64,000 bases of DNA, taken from contig NC_079510.1 in NCBI RefSeq assembly GCF_030052815.1, positions 46,590,725-46,654,724 of the forward strand, in the 5' to 3' direction. Origin of the DNA: Hevea brasiliensis (taxonomy: Eukaryota; Streptophyta; Magnoliopsida; Malpighiales; Euphorbiaceae). This document shows, piece by piece, positions 42,115 through 55,699 of the stretch. Under the pieces are notes generated by a model that ran no database searches, was not told the origin of the DNA, and worked only from the letters and a program-made list of their open reading frames with translations. The position numbers and the translations under genes were made by a program. Every line of letters starts with the position of its first letter. Position 1 is the first letter of the stretch.

Positions 42115-44054
42115 ATGGCATCTGCTACTGCCACCGTTGACAACTTCCCCCCTGTGGTCAGTGTTCAGGAGCTCATCAAACAGCCTTTCGTCTCAGTCCC
42201 TCAAAGCTATGTTCAATCTGATCAAGGAATCTTCAAGCCTGCAGATTGCTTTCCATCAGTTCCCACTATTGACTTGAAACTCCTGTTTTCAGAGGAAACT
42301 GCAGAGTTGGAGCTTGAGAAGTTGCACTCTACTTGCAAAGAATGGGGCCTCTTCCAGGTTTTTTCTTTTTTCCAAGTTTCTTCCATTTTTTTCTCAATTT
42401 TATCTTTCTTTTTCCTGGTTTTTAATTTCTTCCATCATTTGTTAGAGCTTCAAGTAGTTGTATATATATTTGATTTCAAGAATCCAATAATACGGAGAGG
42501 AAAGCGCCTAGAGTTTTCGTAAATGATTAATATAAGATTTTGGATAAACTTGCACACTTCCATGTTTATTTGTTAATTTTATTAAAAATTTTCTGTATGA
42601 TTTTAAAAAGGACGAGTGCAAATACAGCCAATATAGAATAATATTAATCTAACTGCTGTGAGATACACATGGGTTTAAACAGTTGGTGAATCATGGAGTT
42701 AGCTCTTCATTGCTGGAAAATATGAGGAACGAGATTGAAGAATTTTATAATCTTCCATTAGAAGAGAAAATGAAATACAAGATAAGGCAAGGTGATGTTG
42801 AAGGGTATGGAACAATGGCCAGAGTAGGAGGAATTTTCGATTGGGGTGATAGACTCTCCATGATAACCAACCCTATCCATAGGAGAAAGCCTCACCTTCT
42901 CCCAGAGCTCCCTTCATCTCTGAGGTCTTCTCTCTTTGACCTTTTCCTTTCTCTTAATAAAAAAATAATAATTATGTTATTTAATTATCAACTAATTTTG
43001 TGTTCTGCAAACAGAAATAACTTGGAAAGTTATATACTCGAACTGCAAAAACTATCCATGAAGCTTGTTGGGTTTATGGCAAAAGCTTTGAAGATGGACA
43101 GAAAGGAGATGGAGGAGATGTTCGATGATGGGATGCAATCTGTGAGGATGACATATTATCCTCCATGTCCACAACCAGAGCTAGTTCTTGGCATTTTTCC
43201 TCATTCAGATGCAACTGGCATCACAATCCTCAATCAGATTAATGGGGTGGATGGTCTTCAGATTAAAAAGGATGGGGTTTGGATCCCTGTGAGCTTCCTC
43301 GAAGGTTCTCTTGTAGTAAATGTGGGAGACATACTTGAGGTTTGTCATATTTAATTTTCGCCTCCAACTTTCTCTCTTGACCTGAAAGAAAACACTAATT
43401 ATAATGCTATAAAAAATAAATAAATTATTAGTCATGTATAAAAAATTAATTTTGAAAAAAAAGAGACACGTGGTATATTGAATCTAGTCTGTGTGTTAAT
43501 TTTTTTTTAATAGAAACTAGAAACCCTATCTAAATGTCACCTTCATAGTTTATTTTGTTGGCTTAATTTCCTTTTACAAAATAATTTAAAATAATAATAG
43601 TTGCACCTATAATGCAATGACATATACCTATTAATATTCCTAACATTTTCTAACAATGATCTAATCAATTATTCTTTTGAAAGATCTTTAGGGATTGTGC
43701 ATATCTTGAAATAAATTTTCATATATATTTATATTTATGATATTAATGTGGACATACCCATTTATTTATTTATTTATTTTTGGTTTTTTAAAGATTTTGA
43801 GCAATGGACTCTACCATAGCATCGAGCACAGGGCAGCAGTGAATTCAGAGAAAGAAAGGATTTCTATTGCATTTTTCGTCAACCCCAAATTTGAGGCAGA
43901 GGTTGGGCCTGCAGCTAGTCTGATTAACCCTCAAAACCCACCATTATTTCGAAGAATTGGGATGGAAAAATATGTCAAAGATTTCCTCTCTCGTAAGCTC
44001 AATGGGAAATCATACTTGGAGCATATGAAAGTTCAGATTGAGGATGGCAATTAG
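42115..44054 (+). CDS. 2-oxoglutarate/Fe(II)-dependent dioxygenase, DOXC class (SRG1-like), four exons
   Basis: Exons 42115-42357, 42683-42924, 43015-43339 and 43794-44054 with GT-AG introns total 1071 bp, giving 356 residues, the usual family length. The N-terminal non-haem dioxygenase domain (about residues 50-150) shows VPTIDLKLLF, CKEWGLFQLVNHGV and FYNLPLEEKMKY. The C-terminal 2OG-Fe(II) domain (about 205-310) shows YYPPCPQPELVLG, the iron ligands H and D in FPHSDATG, the third ligand H in LYHSIEHRAAV, and the 2OG-binding RIS in KERISIAFF. All catalytic residues are present and no stop or frameshift is seen. The family oxidises small molecules (hydroxylation, O-demethylation, desaturation) in the cytosol. 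The substrate cannot be read from sequence; alkaloid or phenolic metabolism is common for SRG1 relatives. It sits between the two duplication copies, so it may belong to a tandem gene set. Confidence 0.93.
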
Positions 44055-44229
44055 CTATTTATCTATCCATATCAATTAATGTTATACATGACATCTCCAT
44101 CTATGATGAGATGATAATATATATTACACATAAAAAAAAAAAAGAAAAAAAAAACTATACCCATCGTATATATATAGAGCATGTGCAATGAAAAATAAAT
44201 TAGTCCCAGGATTATGGTCTGTGTGCTCA
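44055..44229 (+). other. 3' region of the dioxygenase gene
   Basis: Contains an A-rich run at 44133-44154 and AATAAA within AAAAATAAATTAG near 44190, the best polyadenylation-signal candidate. Confidence 0.5.
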
Positions 44230-44233
44230 TTTA

Positions 44234-44269
<36 letters not shown>

Positions 44270-44587
44270 TGATGTTTGTGTAATATATATCTTTTCAATG
44301 TATAAAAAATATTTATGGAAATAAAAATAAAGTATTTATTATAAAAGAATATGTGTTATTTATATATTGTATCTTAAATTCATAATAAATTAAATTTAAA
44401 TAAAATAATTCTTTTATATTAAGCTATGCCTATATAAGATGAATTTCTCTTGAATGTCTATAAAATTAGGACTAGACATCTTATAGTTTGTGATATATAT
44501 GATCGTTCGATCATTCATTCTATTTGTTTTAATTCTTTTTAAAGTTGCACAAATATATAATATGAAAACTGGAAACAACTCTTCAAA

Positions 44588-44628
<41 letters not shown>

Positions 44629-45707
44629 TAGTTATGAGTTGCATACGATGGGTGTGCAATTACGACTATACTGAATAGGTATAGATGTGAATATTGGTTG
44701 CTGCATGCAGGGACAAGATCATCAATTACGTAATATATATATATATATAAACGCATTGGTATCATGTGTCAAAATAAGAAATGTAAATTCAAGATATAAT
44801 AAATGAAGACTTGAAAGCGCCACGCCTGCGTGATTAATGTCTTGTCCCCCCGACTCCTCTCCTCTTCAATACTACTGCACATATTAAAGCATGTGGATTG
44901 TCCAATTAATTTAAATTGTTTGTCGACTCTTTTGATCAATTATCAATTCATAGGTACAACTCATCTTAATTGGCATTCATTTTTAATAGATCTTCACCAT
45001 ATTCGAGTCTTGTTATTGTAATTGGAGTGAAAATTTTTATTGTACATTAATTAAGGAAATGAGTGATATAATTATAACAAGCATCTTACACGATTTTTTT
45101 ATTAATTAATGGAAAAGGTAAATATATTAAAATAAAATATAAATATTTTTCATTGTTTTTTAAAAAATTTTAACTGTTTTATCCTTTAATCTCTCATACC
45201 ATGAGGTGATCATTGGACTACTAAACAATGGCATATAACTAGATAGATTTGCACATAAATTTCTTGATATAATGTACTTATTTGGAATTTATTGAACGAG
45301 TAGTCTAATAATTGCTTTTTTTTAAAAAAAAAAGGAAAAATAAAGAGTATTCTAATAATTGAATATCATATATAATATAGGAGGTTAGAAAATTCAAATT
45401 TTTACATACTCATTTCACATTTGGGGGGAATAAGTTGGTCATACATTTGTGCACATATATATACATATATAGATTCTTTTAAAACTTTTAAAAGAATTTA
45501 ATATCTTATATTATAAACCAAATACTCGATTACTGAATTACTGTTTAAAATAAAATATACCCAAATTTAAATAGGGTGTAATTGATTCATTTAGAAGCTA
45601 TTGACTAAGTAACCTGATTGAGTGTTTATCTCATAATACAAGAAGTTGAAATATTTAAATATTGACAATTTTATCTCCTATAAAAATTTTAAAAATAATA
45701 AAAAAAA
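44230..45707. repeat. Segmental duplication copy B, part 1
   Basis: Matches 27961-29295. Differences include longer (TA)n runs (44242-44269, 44590-44624) and an extra block of about 120 bp (44625-44745) between TA runs that is missing in copy A. No gene. Confidence 0.93.
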
Positions 45708-48343
45708 TGTAACACCGCTAATTTTTAAATTTATTATTTTTTGTTAAATATTGATATTTTATTTTATTTGAATTTTAGGAAATTATTTGAAATATTTCGG
45801 ATTTTAGAAATCGGGTTCGATTTTCCGAAAATAAAAACTTTGATGATTTTTAAAAATTAATTTAAAGATCACGTGGCAAAACTAAAAATATATTTAGAGT
45901 CTACGAATTTTTCTGAATTTTTTAGAATTTTTTCAGAATTTTTGGGCCTCGTTTTTGGTCCCAAAGCAGAGTAAAAATTTAAAATTTTGTATCCTGAATC
46001 GAACCGACCGAATCGAACCAGACCGGATCAGACTGGCCGAATCGGGCCGGCTCCTTCTCCTTCTTCTTTTTCTTCCCGCGTCGCTTCACCTCTCTCTCTT
46101 TCTCTCCCGTTTTCTCTCTCCTCTCACCTCCCCTCGCCGGCCAGCCCCCTCCCTAGCCTCCCCACCTCGCCGGCGCGCCACTCCAGCCTCCTCCCACCGC
46201 CGGCCGCCGCCTAGAATACCGAGAAACGTCGCGCGAAGAGACGCGACGCGCAGAGCACAACTTCGTCTTTCTGGCCGATCCGGCCACCTATTGGGCTGGG
46301 TCTTGTGTCTAAACCCATCTACACCTTGAGAGCTTTCCATAGATACCAAGAACACCAAAATCCATCGAGCAGTTTGTCTAATTTTTGTCCGGGAAGTTTT
46401 AGCTCATTTTGAATTTTGGACTAGATTTCTCGCAAACCGTGAACCCTATGAGAAAATCAAGAGTACCAAAGCGCTCCACTTGTCGAGAGCTTCGCAGTAA
46501 TATAAATTTCAAATTTTTCTGACACCGTTTTTCGGTGGGTCCCACAGAACTTCGTAGTATTTTTCCAAGCATTAAATGAGCTTAGAAAATTTCCGTAAAA
46601 ATTTTATACTAACCCCCGTGTTATGAGCTTCGTGTAGGTATCTTCAATTCGAGGATATTCGACAGTTGTCCGGGTCTGTGAATTTCTAGCCAGACAAACC
46701 AGCTACCGAAAAAGTCTTCGAATTGGATCGAGATTTTGGCTACCCCACCGTTGTCAGACATCCCGAGCGCTTCTCCTGATTCGGAATCGGCATAGGTAAA
46801 CCCGAACCTTGCTTTTTCGTAATTTTCTTATGCTTGAATTGGATTAAAATTTTATAAAATATTCGTGGTAGCTCAAAAAATTATGATTCTTTTTGCAATA
46901 GCCTAATAATATTGCTAAGGACCGCGGGGCAAAGTTGTAGAATTTTTAGAGCTTATTTGGGCAGTTTTGCAAAAATGATCAATTATAAGGACTAAACTGT
47001 AAATTTATATATTATGATTGAAGATTGTTTGGATGGGCCCAGGAGGGACTGTGTGATGTGATTGAGTTATGAGTGTATGATTTATGAATATAGAAGTGCG
47101 TTTTGAGCCCTTTTGCAGGTTGGATAGGTTCTAGGTATAGAGGAGACTCTGCCGGATTTTCGATACGACTTAGAACGAATTTGGTCTTTTCTTAGTTTGT
47201 ATTGAGTCAAATTTATTAAATGATTATAATAAAATTGTCAGGTGAGCCGGGACAGCCTTCTTCCTCCGCCCAGCCGCCACAGTGACTTCGATTGAGTCTG
47301 TGAGTAAAATATTAATTTTAATTATAATTTCACTATTATTATATGTTCAAGCATGCCCATGCATCACTTATATGTATATATCTATGTAGTTAAACTCTAG
47401 GCACATTTTATGTTGCATTCACAACTGGTAAAGTGCCATGGATGTTGTTGTGGTAATTTGGAGCAGTGTGCGTGCGTTGGCGTGCGTGTGATGTGGTGTT
47501 CGCTATGGATAGGACGGGTAGACACGGCTTGAGATTTTCGCTGAGACCCGGTCCTTTGGGGTAGACACGGCTTGAGTTCTTCGCTGGGACCCCGATTTGG
47601 TTATTAAGTGGAAGTTCGAACTGAGTTCTTCGCTGGCACAGGTTCGATTAAGAGAGCTGTATAGGGGATCAGCTCCCATATATGTATTATTTGACATTAT
47701 CGGGTGTGTGAGTGCTCCAAATTACCTTTTTACTGTTATGATGTGAAAATATTACTAATGTTGTATTTCACTCTACAGGGTGTATTAGTTTTAGATAGTT
47801 ATAGAGATTATGGTTAAAATTGATATTTTACTCTCTGAGTCGAACGCTCACTCCTGTTCAATATTTTTTCAGGCCACAGGAGGATATTTTTGAGGTTAAC
47901 CTGCTTTTCTCCCTCGCAGGTCGTTTATTAATGTTTGTATAAACCTGTTAACCCTAGAATTTCTGCATGTGTTAGAAATATTTATTTGATTTGGGTCTGT
48001 AATATAAATTGTTATTTTGGACCTGTAAACTTATTATTTTATGCATATTGATAGACTGGATGAGGGAGCTGAGCTCCCATTTATTTTTATGACATTTGAG
48101 TATGTGGAGGGTGAGCTAAGCTCTCCAATTGATTACATATTGTGTTTACAGGTCGGGTGAGTCAAAAACTCCCCGTTGAAAGGTCCATTTTATGGTCGGA
48201 CTCTGTCCGATTGAATTCTTGAAATTGGGCCCAAATGAGCCTTAGAGTTGGGTTAAGGAATAGTTAGGCTTACTACGGGCCTCGGGGGCTTTAGGCTAGC
48301 CCAGGTCCTAGTGCCGGTCCGGCCCATAGGTTGAGTCATGACA
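45708..48343 (+). mobile_element. 2.6-kb solo-LTR-like element, copy B
   Basis: 2636 bp, TGTAACACCGC...GTCATGACA, flanked by AAAAA on both sides (45703-45707, 48344-48348). Copy A (about 29290-29300) holds the uninterrupted site AAAAAAATATTTAGGTG. Same family as 29952-32576 but inverted and clearly diverged. It contains the same three-copy CTTGAGTTCTTCGCTGG-type motif (47522-47638) and a GC-rich pyrimidine block (46040-46260). No coding domain. Confidence 0.86.
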
Positions 48344-49000
48344 AAAAATATTTAGGTGATACGAAATAAAATTTTGTTGGTCATACACTTCTTTCAATGA
48401 GATATTAGTTATGTCTCAGCCTAACAAAATAGAATTTTTCCCTTGTTATAATACTTTAATTTTAAATATAAATTAACATTAAAAAAATGAATAAACATGT
48501 TAAAAACATGTTGCCCAAATATTGATAATTATATAATTTAATATATCCTCAATATTAGGGGAAAAATTAAATAAATAGCGTGAAGCCAACCACTCAATTG
48601 ATTAATTAATCAATTAATTAATTTCCATCTCCTTTAAACTAAAAAAAATATAAGAATATTAAAAATCAGTGTTTGTTGCATATATACCTAAACAATAGTT
48701 GGCATGGAAAGTAAGAAATTAAATATATATATATATATATCTTATAATTATTTATTTATTTATTTATTAGGGTATCATCATTTTATATTTATTTTACCTT
48801 TTACATAAAACTAATTTCTTTAAAATTTATGTATGCTCCTTTCAACGATGTTTTCTCTAAGAATTGAAAATGAACTCCAACAATAATTACGTAAAATTTT
48901 CATACACTAAAAGAAAAAAAAAATTGCGTATAAAATAAATATGGAGTAATCTAATGATGGATTAGAAAAAGAAGAATAGGCAACTCTTTGTTACATAGAG
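48344..49000. repeat. Segmental duplication copy B, part 2
   Basis: Matches 29296-29951 and holds the empty site of the copy-A solo LTR at 48980-48990. AT-rich, no gene until 49039. Confidence 0.92.
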
Positions 49001-49038
49001 AGGGAGAAGCAGCTGCAGCAGAGAAAATTAACGCAAAA

Positions 49039-49179
49039 ATGGCGGCGGAAGAGCCATTGAAATCAACTACAGGAGAAACACTGAATCCAAACCTTAATCC
49101 TAACCCTAGCGCACAAGATGACGTTAACGATGATGAGCTGGAAGAAGGGGAGATCGTGGATGATGGAAAAAAAAAATAA
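49039..49179 (+). CDS. Small acidic ORF, possible gene fragment or first exon
   Basis: 46 codons from ATG in the context AAAAATGGCGGCGG to a TAA that follows an A10 run. The peptide is acidic with DDELEEGEIVDDGKKK at its end, a motif common in plant nuclear/RNA-processing proteins but not specific. Upstream is a purine-rich leader; downstream no second exon is recognised. Copy A has lost this piece entirely. It may be the 5' remnant of a gene or a captured fragment; no family is assigned. Confidence 0.3.
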   Translation: MAAEEPLKSTTGETLNPNLNPNPSAQDDVNDDELEEGEIVDDGKKK

Positions 49180-49649
49180 TTCAAACTGAGTAAAAGATTT
49201 GACCAACTTCAAATTTCTTAAGTCTCATTTTGTATCCTTCTCGTAATCTTGCTTATGTTCCCGGAATCGTTTCAAGATGAATACAAACTCTGAATGTCGG
49301 ACTAACCAAATATAGATGAAAAAAGAAAGAATCTATTAACTCTCTCTCCCTCTCTAACACACTTTTCCTTCCCTTCTGTCTAAACATTTCAACTGCTGGT
49401 TTTCAAATCGAGAGGGAGATCCAGCCTCTTGGCTGACGATCCTACCCCCATCTCCTCTTTTAGTTAATGTTTTTGTGTAATTTTCCTTTACCCTGATCGA
49501 GGAAAACGGAGAGAAGAGACAATAAAAGAAATTTATTTAAATTCTTTTGTTTGATAACAAATAGGAGGAAGAATCGAAGAGGAAGAAGAAAAATGAAAAG
49601 AAATTTTAATTCAAAATATTTTTTTTTTAAATTAATAGTAAATTGAGAA
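49180..49649. other. Copy-B-only flank of the small ORF
   Basis: 470 bp missing in copy A. It has moderate GC for this window and pyrimidine-rich stretches (CTCTCTCTCCCTCTC near 49340), possibly a promoter or leader remnant. No gene seen. Confidence 0.5.
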
Positions 49650-50205
49650 AAAAATATATATTTAAATATTTTTTTTATAATATGAATATAAAAAAAATGA
49701 GGTATAATAATTATTTTTTATATATCAAAAATTATATTTCCCCTTTATTTTAATAAATTATCCAAACAACACAGAATAAATTACTCTCTTCTTTTTTCTT
49801 CATTTACTCTCTTTAATTTTTCTTCGTTTCTCCTGCCAAGTTAAGGGTAAGAGTTGTTTCATTTCCTTTTAGTTTTGTTTTGTTTAGTCTCCGTCTGTGG
49901 AGTGCAAGTGCCCCTATGTGGATGGGGTTTTGTCTGGATCTAATTGTGGCTGATGCATGTGGGTTAAAAAAGCATCAAATGATCAAGATCAATGGTGATG
50001 CTTCCCTTGTGATGATAGGTCTCCCCTGTTAGTTGGCGTTATGAGGTGCTGATGGGCTGTTTGGGCATCGTCCACGCCATGCTGTTCCTGGTCTCATCCG
50101 GCAGTGATCCTCCCCTCTGCCGTTTCTTTGGCCTTGCTGCGCGACTCCCCTATTCCACTGGGTTGGTTAATTTGGTTTGAAGAGATCAAGTTCTGGGCGG
50201 TGAGT
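49650..50205. repeat. Segmental duplication copy B, part 3
   Basis: Matches about 32600-33187. The homologous block ends at GGGCGGTGAGTTTT. In copy A the SIRE-like remnant follows; here different sequence follows. An open frame from 50104 to 50460 crosses the end of the homology and looks like chance. Confidence 0.9.
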
Positions 50206-53200
50206 TTTGCTTCTAATTTGGTGTTGTTGGGTCTCCTTTCTATGGCTTTTTCTCAAGCAAGGATGCTGTTTCCCCTTTGGATTTGGTCATCTCTACAAGT
50301 AATCTACAATGCTCAATATACCTATCATCATAAGTTCCCATATCCTACACTACCAAGCTCAAAAGCCTTGTATATTTTCTCCCGTACTCCAATGAAAATT
50401 ACTACCATCTTTGAACGGGGAAAAAAAACTACACTACCAAGCCTAATTGTCACCCCCTAAAGATAGGCCCAACCCAAGTGCCAAAGAATGAAAATTGACT
50501 ACTTGTAGAAGATGGACAGCGGCAATTAATGGAACCTTTTAAGGCTGTAGGCCTAACTTATGGGCCTAAATATTTTATCGATCTCGGCCCAAGATTATTA
50601 TTGATAAAGAAAACCTTATGTTAATGGTTCTTCTCGACAACTGGGCTATTTGATTTTTTTTTTTTTTAATACTCATCTTGGATATCTGTAGTTTGAAAAA
50701 TAAATAAAAATATTTTTAATTTTTTATTTTATTATAATTATGTGTATTGGTTATTTTCATCAATTATATATAAGAAATTAAAATATTAACAACAATGCAA
50801 AAATATGTATAAAATAATAATTTATTTAAAGAATATTAAATTATTTTATTAACAATGAAAATTAAAAAGTATGTTGAAAAATTTTAAAGTTGTATCAAAT
50901 GTGAATAATTATGTATTATAAAATCGATAATCTCTTATAAATAGTAATAGTGTATGACTTAATTAGTAATTTAATATATTTTATAAATAATTATTGAAAT
51001 CTAATTAAATTTTGTATATAATATTTTTAAAAAATATTTGAAAATTTTTAATTTAAAATTTAGAATAAAAAATATTTATAATAAAATTTCATAAATAAAT
51101 TTTAATATATTAAAATTTTATAGCGTAATAAATAGAGAAAGTTTTATCCTTTTACCATATAAAAGATTTTAAAATTAAAAAAATAATAATAAATCAAATT
51201 AATATATAATAAAATAAATTATTGACATTATTAATTATTCAAATCACAAATTAATGAAATAGTAAAATTTTATTTATTTATGATTATCACATATTAATTA
51301 TTATTATTTATTTTATATTAATATAATATAAATTAAAATAATAAAATAAATAATTTTGATAGTTATTTAATAAATGTAATTTGATTACGATATGTTTACA
51401 TGTATTTAAACAAAAAATATACAGAGATGGTGTAATTTAAAAAAATAGTAATACGCTTGAAGGCCTAGGGTTCAAACCGTCTCCTCAATAAATTTTATTA
51501 TCTTTTTTTTTTTCAAAATCGGCAGGATTGACCGATTTACTTGTTACTCAATCAGGTCAATACCGAGTTTACAAAATTTTGGGTTTATTTCAAAATTGAA
51601 TTGATTATTGATTCGATTCTTTATTAAATTGGTCTGATTAATAAATCTGGTCTAATTCTTATAATCATGTTACTCAATCGATTCAATCAGGTCAATCCTA
51701 AGTATATGAAATTGTGGATTTATTTAATAGCAAAAATAATTGATTTTATATTTTGTATAAATTATTGTTAGTTAAATTAATAAGTTTTGCAATATTAATA
51801 TTTTTTACTATATTATGTAGATTATTTTAAAAACAAATTTTTTAGCAAATATAATTAAAAAATATCAAATAATTTAAACTAAGAGAACATCAAAAATCAT
51901 AAAATGTTTTTTTTTTATGTATATTTTATAACCATTTTATTTTTATTTTATGCTCTTCCTTTTTGTTTCGAGTGAAGCCAAAATGAAAAATCAATAGTTT
52001 TTTCATGCATTTATTAGAAAAATTCAATTTAATTTATTTTTAATTTTTTTATCTAGATTAATTTAATAATTTTAATTTAAGTTCAATTTTATTTAAAAAT
52101 TAAAAATTATAGATTAAATTTTTTATTAAATTTCTTAAACTTTTTATTTAAGCTTAAAAATTAAAAAAAAAAACTTAATTTTTTTATTTTTTTTATTTTT
52201 CAAATTAAATGAATTTAAATTAAAATTTTTTAATTAATTTATAAAAATTAAAAATAGCTAAATCCAACTTGCCTAGTCAAACGAAGCTTTGAGCCAAAAT
52301 TGAAATCTATTTTGCAACACTTTGCGGGTCCTTGGCATGTTTGAAATTTGTTTTATATGGCCATCATTGGCCCATGACCTTCACACAGGTTAAGGAAAAT
52401 CTGCTCCAAACACGTGTTTTTGGAAAATTGTAGCTTATCTACATGTGAGTAATTAAAAAAAAAAAAAAAAATTGCCCCTCTTCTGGAATAAATAAATAAA
52501 TAGAATAAAAAATTAAAAAATCGTAAAATGTGTAAAATTTGAAAAGAATAAACAATTATCTAAATAAATAAAAAAAAGGAACAAACATTTTATTATAAAT
52601 TGAGAAAGCTAGGATTAATTATAAATTTATAACCCAAGCTCAAAAAAAAAAAAAAAAAAGCTGTTTTCTCAAGTTTTAATTATTTAAAAAAATAAATTAT
52701 GAATTTTTGTTTAAATAAATTATTATATTTAAATATAAAAATTATATTATTATTCTTTCTAATTTTCTTAGTAAAATATTTTCAAAAAATCATCACAGTA
52801 TTTTCAATGTGACATTAACAAACTCAAATATGTCATCGGCTGAAAAAGATTTAAAATCAAAATCAATAAATTATTATTTTATGTCATTTAACAGTAAATC
52901 ATGTGAAATTTTTAAGTTAAATGATTTACTGATATAATATCACAGCTTTTCATATTAAAAAATTTAAAATTTTAATTAAATAAAATTTGTTTTATCAAAA
53001 ATATTTTCTTGGATAATATTTTTTGTATTTTTTTTGCGTTTGTGATACTAAAAAAAATTGATTAATGAAAAATATTTTTTCTGATCAAAACGAAAATTAA
53101 ATTATTTTTTAGAAAAATAACTTTTATTCTTTTTTAAAAAAAAATCATTTTTTATTTTTTAAATTTTGATAATTTTATTAAAGTGTGAATATACTAATCT

Positions 53201-54582
53201 TATTAAAATGTAAATACACTTATATATATATGAAATAAATATATATTATTAATTTAATATTATAATTATATAATAAAAAAAATATTTTCATAAAAAAATA
53301 TTTTTTATAAAAATAATTTTTATATGTAAATTAGTTTTCGTAAAATAAATGTGGCATAAGACCATGCCCTGTACTCATTCAATCTTCATTTTCAATTCAA
53401 GTTCATCTTCGTGATTATTATTATTAGGTGAGAAATGAGAAAGATTAATATTAATGATGTAGGAATCTGTTGCTCACATTAAATATAGAACTGATGGTGA
53501 AATCGACATATTACCGACAATTTAATTCTTAATTCAATGTATGTATTTGTTTACTAAATAATTATATACAAGTTCAGTTGGGAGAATATATAATTATTAA
53601 AATAATATCCCATCCTTTTTCTTTATTTGCCATGAGTTCTATTTAAAATTTCAAAATTTATTTTTAAAACTGCTAATTTAGATTTTGCTGAGGCTTTTGA
53701 TGAGATTGTAAAATTATACTTAACTTGACTCTTAACAATATAAATATGAACAATGTGATGGATAAATTACTGTTTATTATTTCATTTTATATATAAAAAA
53801 ATAGATAATATTTTGCTAATTAATTAGATTACACGTTTCCATTATATAATATTTAAAAAAAAAGAAATTAATTAATTAGATAAGAAGTAGGAAGGGATTT
53901 AAAATCTTAATTAATTAGCTACCCATTTTATATTTATATTATATAGAGTATGATATTTTAGGGATCCAGCCAACAAACTCATAATCAACATTTCTAATTT
54001 TATAATGCGTACGTCTAGCCCCATATTTCAAGCGAAAAGGTAGATATTTTTATTATTAAAATGAGCCACACAATAAAAAAAAAATTTCCTATTTTGTCAT
54101 AAAATACTAAATATTTTAATATAAAACCTTAGGATAGAAATGTGGATGTCCCATTTGAGATAAAGTTAAAATATCACTTCATTAATCATTTCATTTGTTG
54201 ACCCGGTTATACATATAATTTTAACATACACAGTGTTTTTTTTTTCATAATGATAAAAAATCTAATACTTTAGCCTTTTTTCAATTATAATTTTTTTTTA
54301 ATTTTTACATAATTTAAAATTTTAGTACTAATTGCGGTACGAATCTAGATTTGAGAATTTTAGGTGCTAACACGATGACTTATGTGGTGAAAATATTAAT
54401 TTTTTACAGGCTGATACTGACATAGTGGATGACGTTGCATAAGCTTTAATTTTTTATTATATTATTATTATTGTGATAAAAATATTATTATTTTATATAT
54501 TACCGAAGTTAAATAGTTATAAAAAAAAGTCAAAACTATTCGAATTTCTCAATGATAGTTAAAGAGGTGCTCAATTCACTAA
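50206..54582. other. AT-rich region present only in copy B
   Basis: No gene recognised. Contains poly-A runs (52453-52470, 52645-52661), a loose two-copy repeat around CTCAATCAGGTCAAT (about 51548 and 51678), and a tRNA-like B-box word GGGTTCAAACC at about 51468-51478 followed by poly-T. It is replaced in copy A by the truncated SIRE-like element. Confidence 0.55.
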
Positions 54583-55396
54583 AACTTTTGGGTACAGTTG
54601 ATAGATATCCAAATAGGTAAATTGAAGTGTTTGATAACTTCAAAAAAATAAAATTAATAGCTGATAAATAATTAATATGATACCAATCAATTGTAATTTA
54701 TATCAACACTATTTTTTATAGCTATTTTCTATAATTAATTTGATTTAATTTTTTATTTTGATTATATTATCATTTCCTTTTTCATATACCTCGAAAATTA
54801 ATATTACTAACATTCTTAGCCTTTATTTTCTTCATTTACAATCTTAACATTATAATTAGCATATTACATTTTTATTAAAATATTTTTTATTAATAACATA
54901 AAATATAAAATATTTATTTATTGTGAAAAAATATTTTTTTTCTAAAAACTTAAAATTATAAGATTTCCTTTCTTTATCAACAATAAAATTACTTTATTAT
55001 TTTTATAACTACAATTTTAAAATTATTTAATTTTTTTAAAAGAATTAAATTATTTCTTATTTTAATAATAAAATAAATAATATGATATAATAAATCAATA
55101 ATTATATTTTTATTTTGACAATATAATAAATGATATAATATATTAAATTAATAATTATATATTTTATTTTAATAATAAAAAAATAACATAATATAATAAA
55201 TTTATAAATTTATATATTTTTTAATAATAAAATAAATAATATAATATATACATTTATTAATCATTTTACATATTAATAATAATAGTTAAATATAATTTTA
55301 TTAAACACTTAGTATGAATTAATTATCAAAATAATTATCAACTATATTTAACAATTAAACTAACTATATTTAACAATTAAACTAACATGTCCTAAA
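54583..55396. mobile_element. Old, degenerate copy of the Harbinger-like MITE, inverted
   Basis: Aligns over its whole length with the reverse complement of 38387-39198: GGTACAGTTGATAG at the left, then AATAGCTGATAAATAATTAATATGATACC, the AT-rich middle and AATATAATTTTATTAAACACTTAG at the right. Termini have lost the intact GG...CC ends and no clear TAA duplication remains. A 22-bp segment (AACTATATTTAACAATTAAA...) is duplicated at the right end. Confidence 0.7.
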
Positions 55397-55699
55397 TCAT
55401 AAATCAGTTTGTTTTATTTATTGTTATTATTTAAAAATTAATATTTTATTATTTAATATAATTATCAAAAATAAATATTTATATTACTTAGTCTAATAAA
55501 AAAATAATTATACCATCTTTTTTTTCCTCATATTTTTTTAAATATATTTATAAAATTTATTTAAAAAAATAAATAAAATTATTTTTTTATTTAAAAATTA
55601 AAATTCATTTGTAATCATGATCATCATTTTGGCATATCTACGTTAATAATCAATATATGAGTGAATATATATATATATATATTAATATATTATATATAT

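Noticed and set aside
42358..42522. Extended exon 1 reading past the donor of the dioxygenase
   Set aside because: The extension is Phe-rich intron translation; the donor at 42358 and exon 2 at 42683 restore the family sequence in phase.
50104..50460. 118-codon ORF
   Set aside because: It starts at a non-ATG codon, crosses the end of the duplicated block and resembles no family; the copy-A counterpart diverges in mid-frame.
51440..51520. tRNA-derived SINE
   Set aside because: A B-box-like GGGTTCAAACC followed by poly-T is present, but no convincing A box, tail repeat or target duplication was found.
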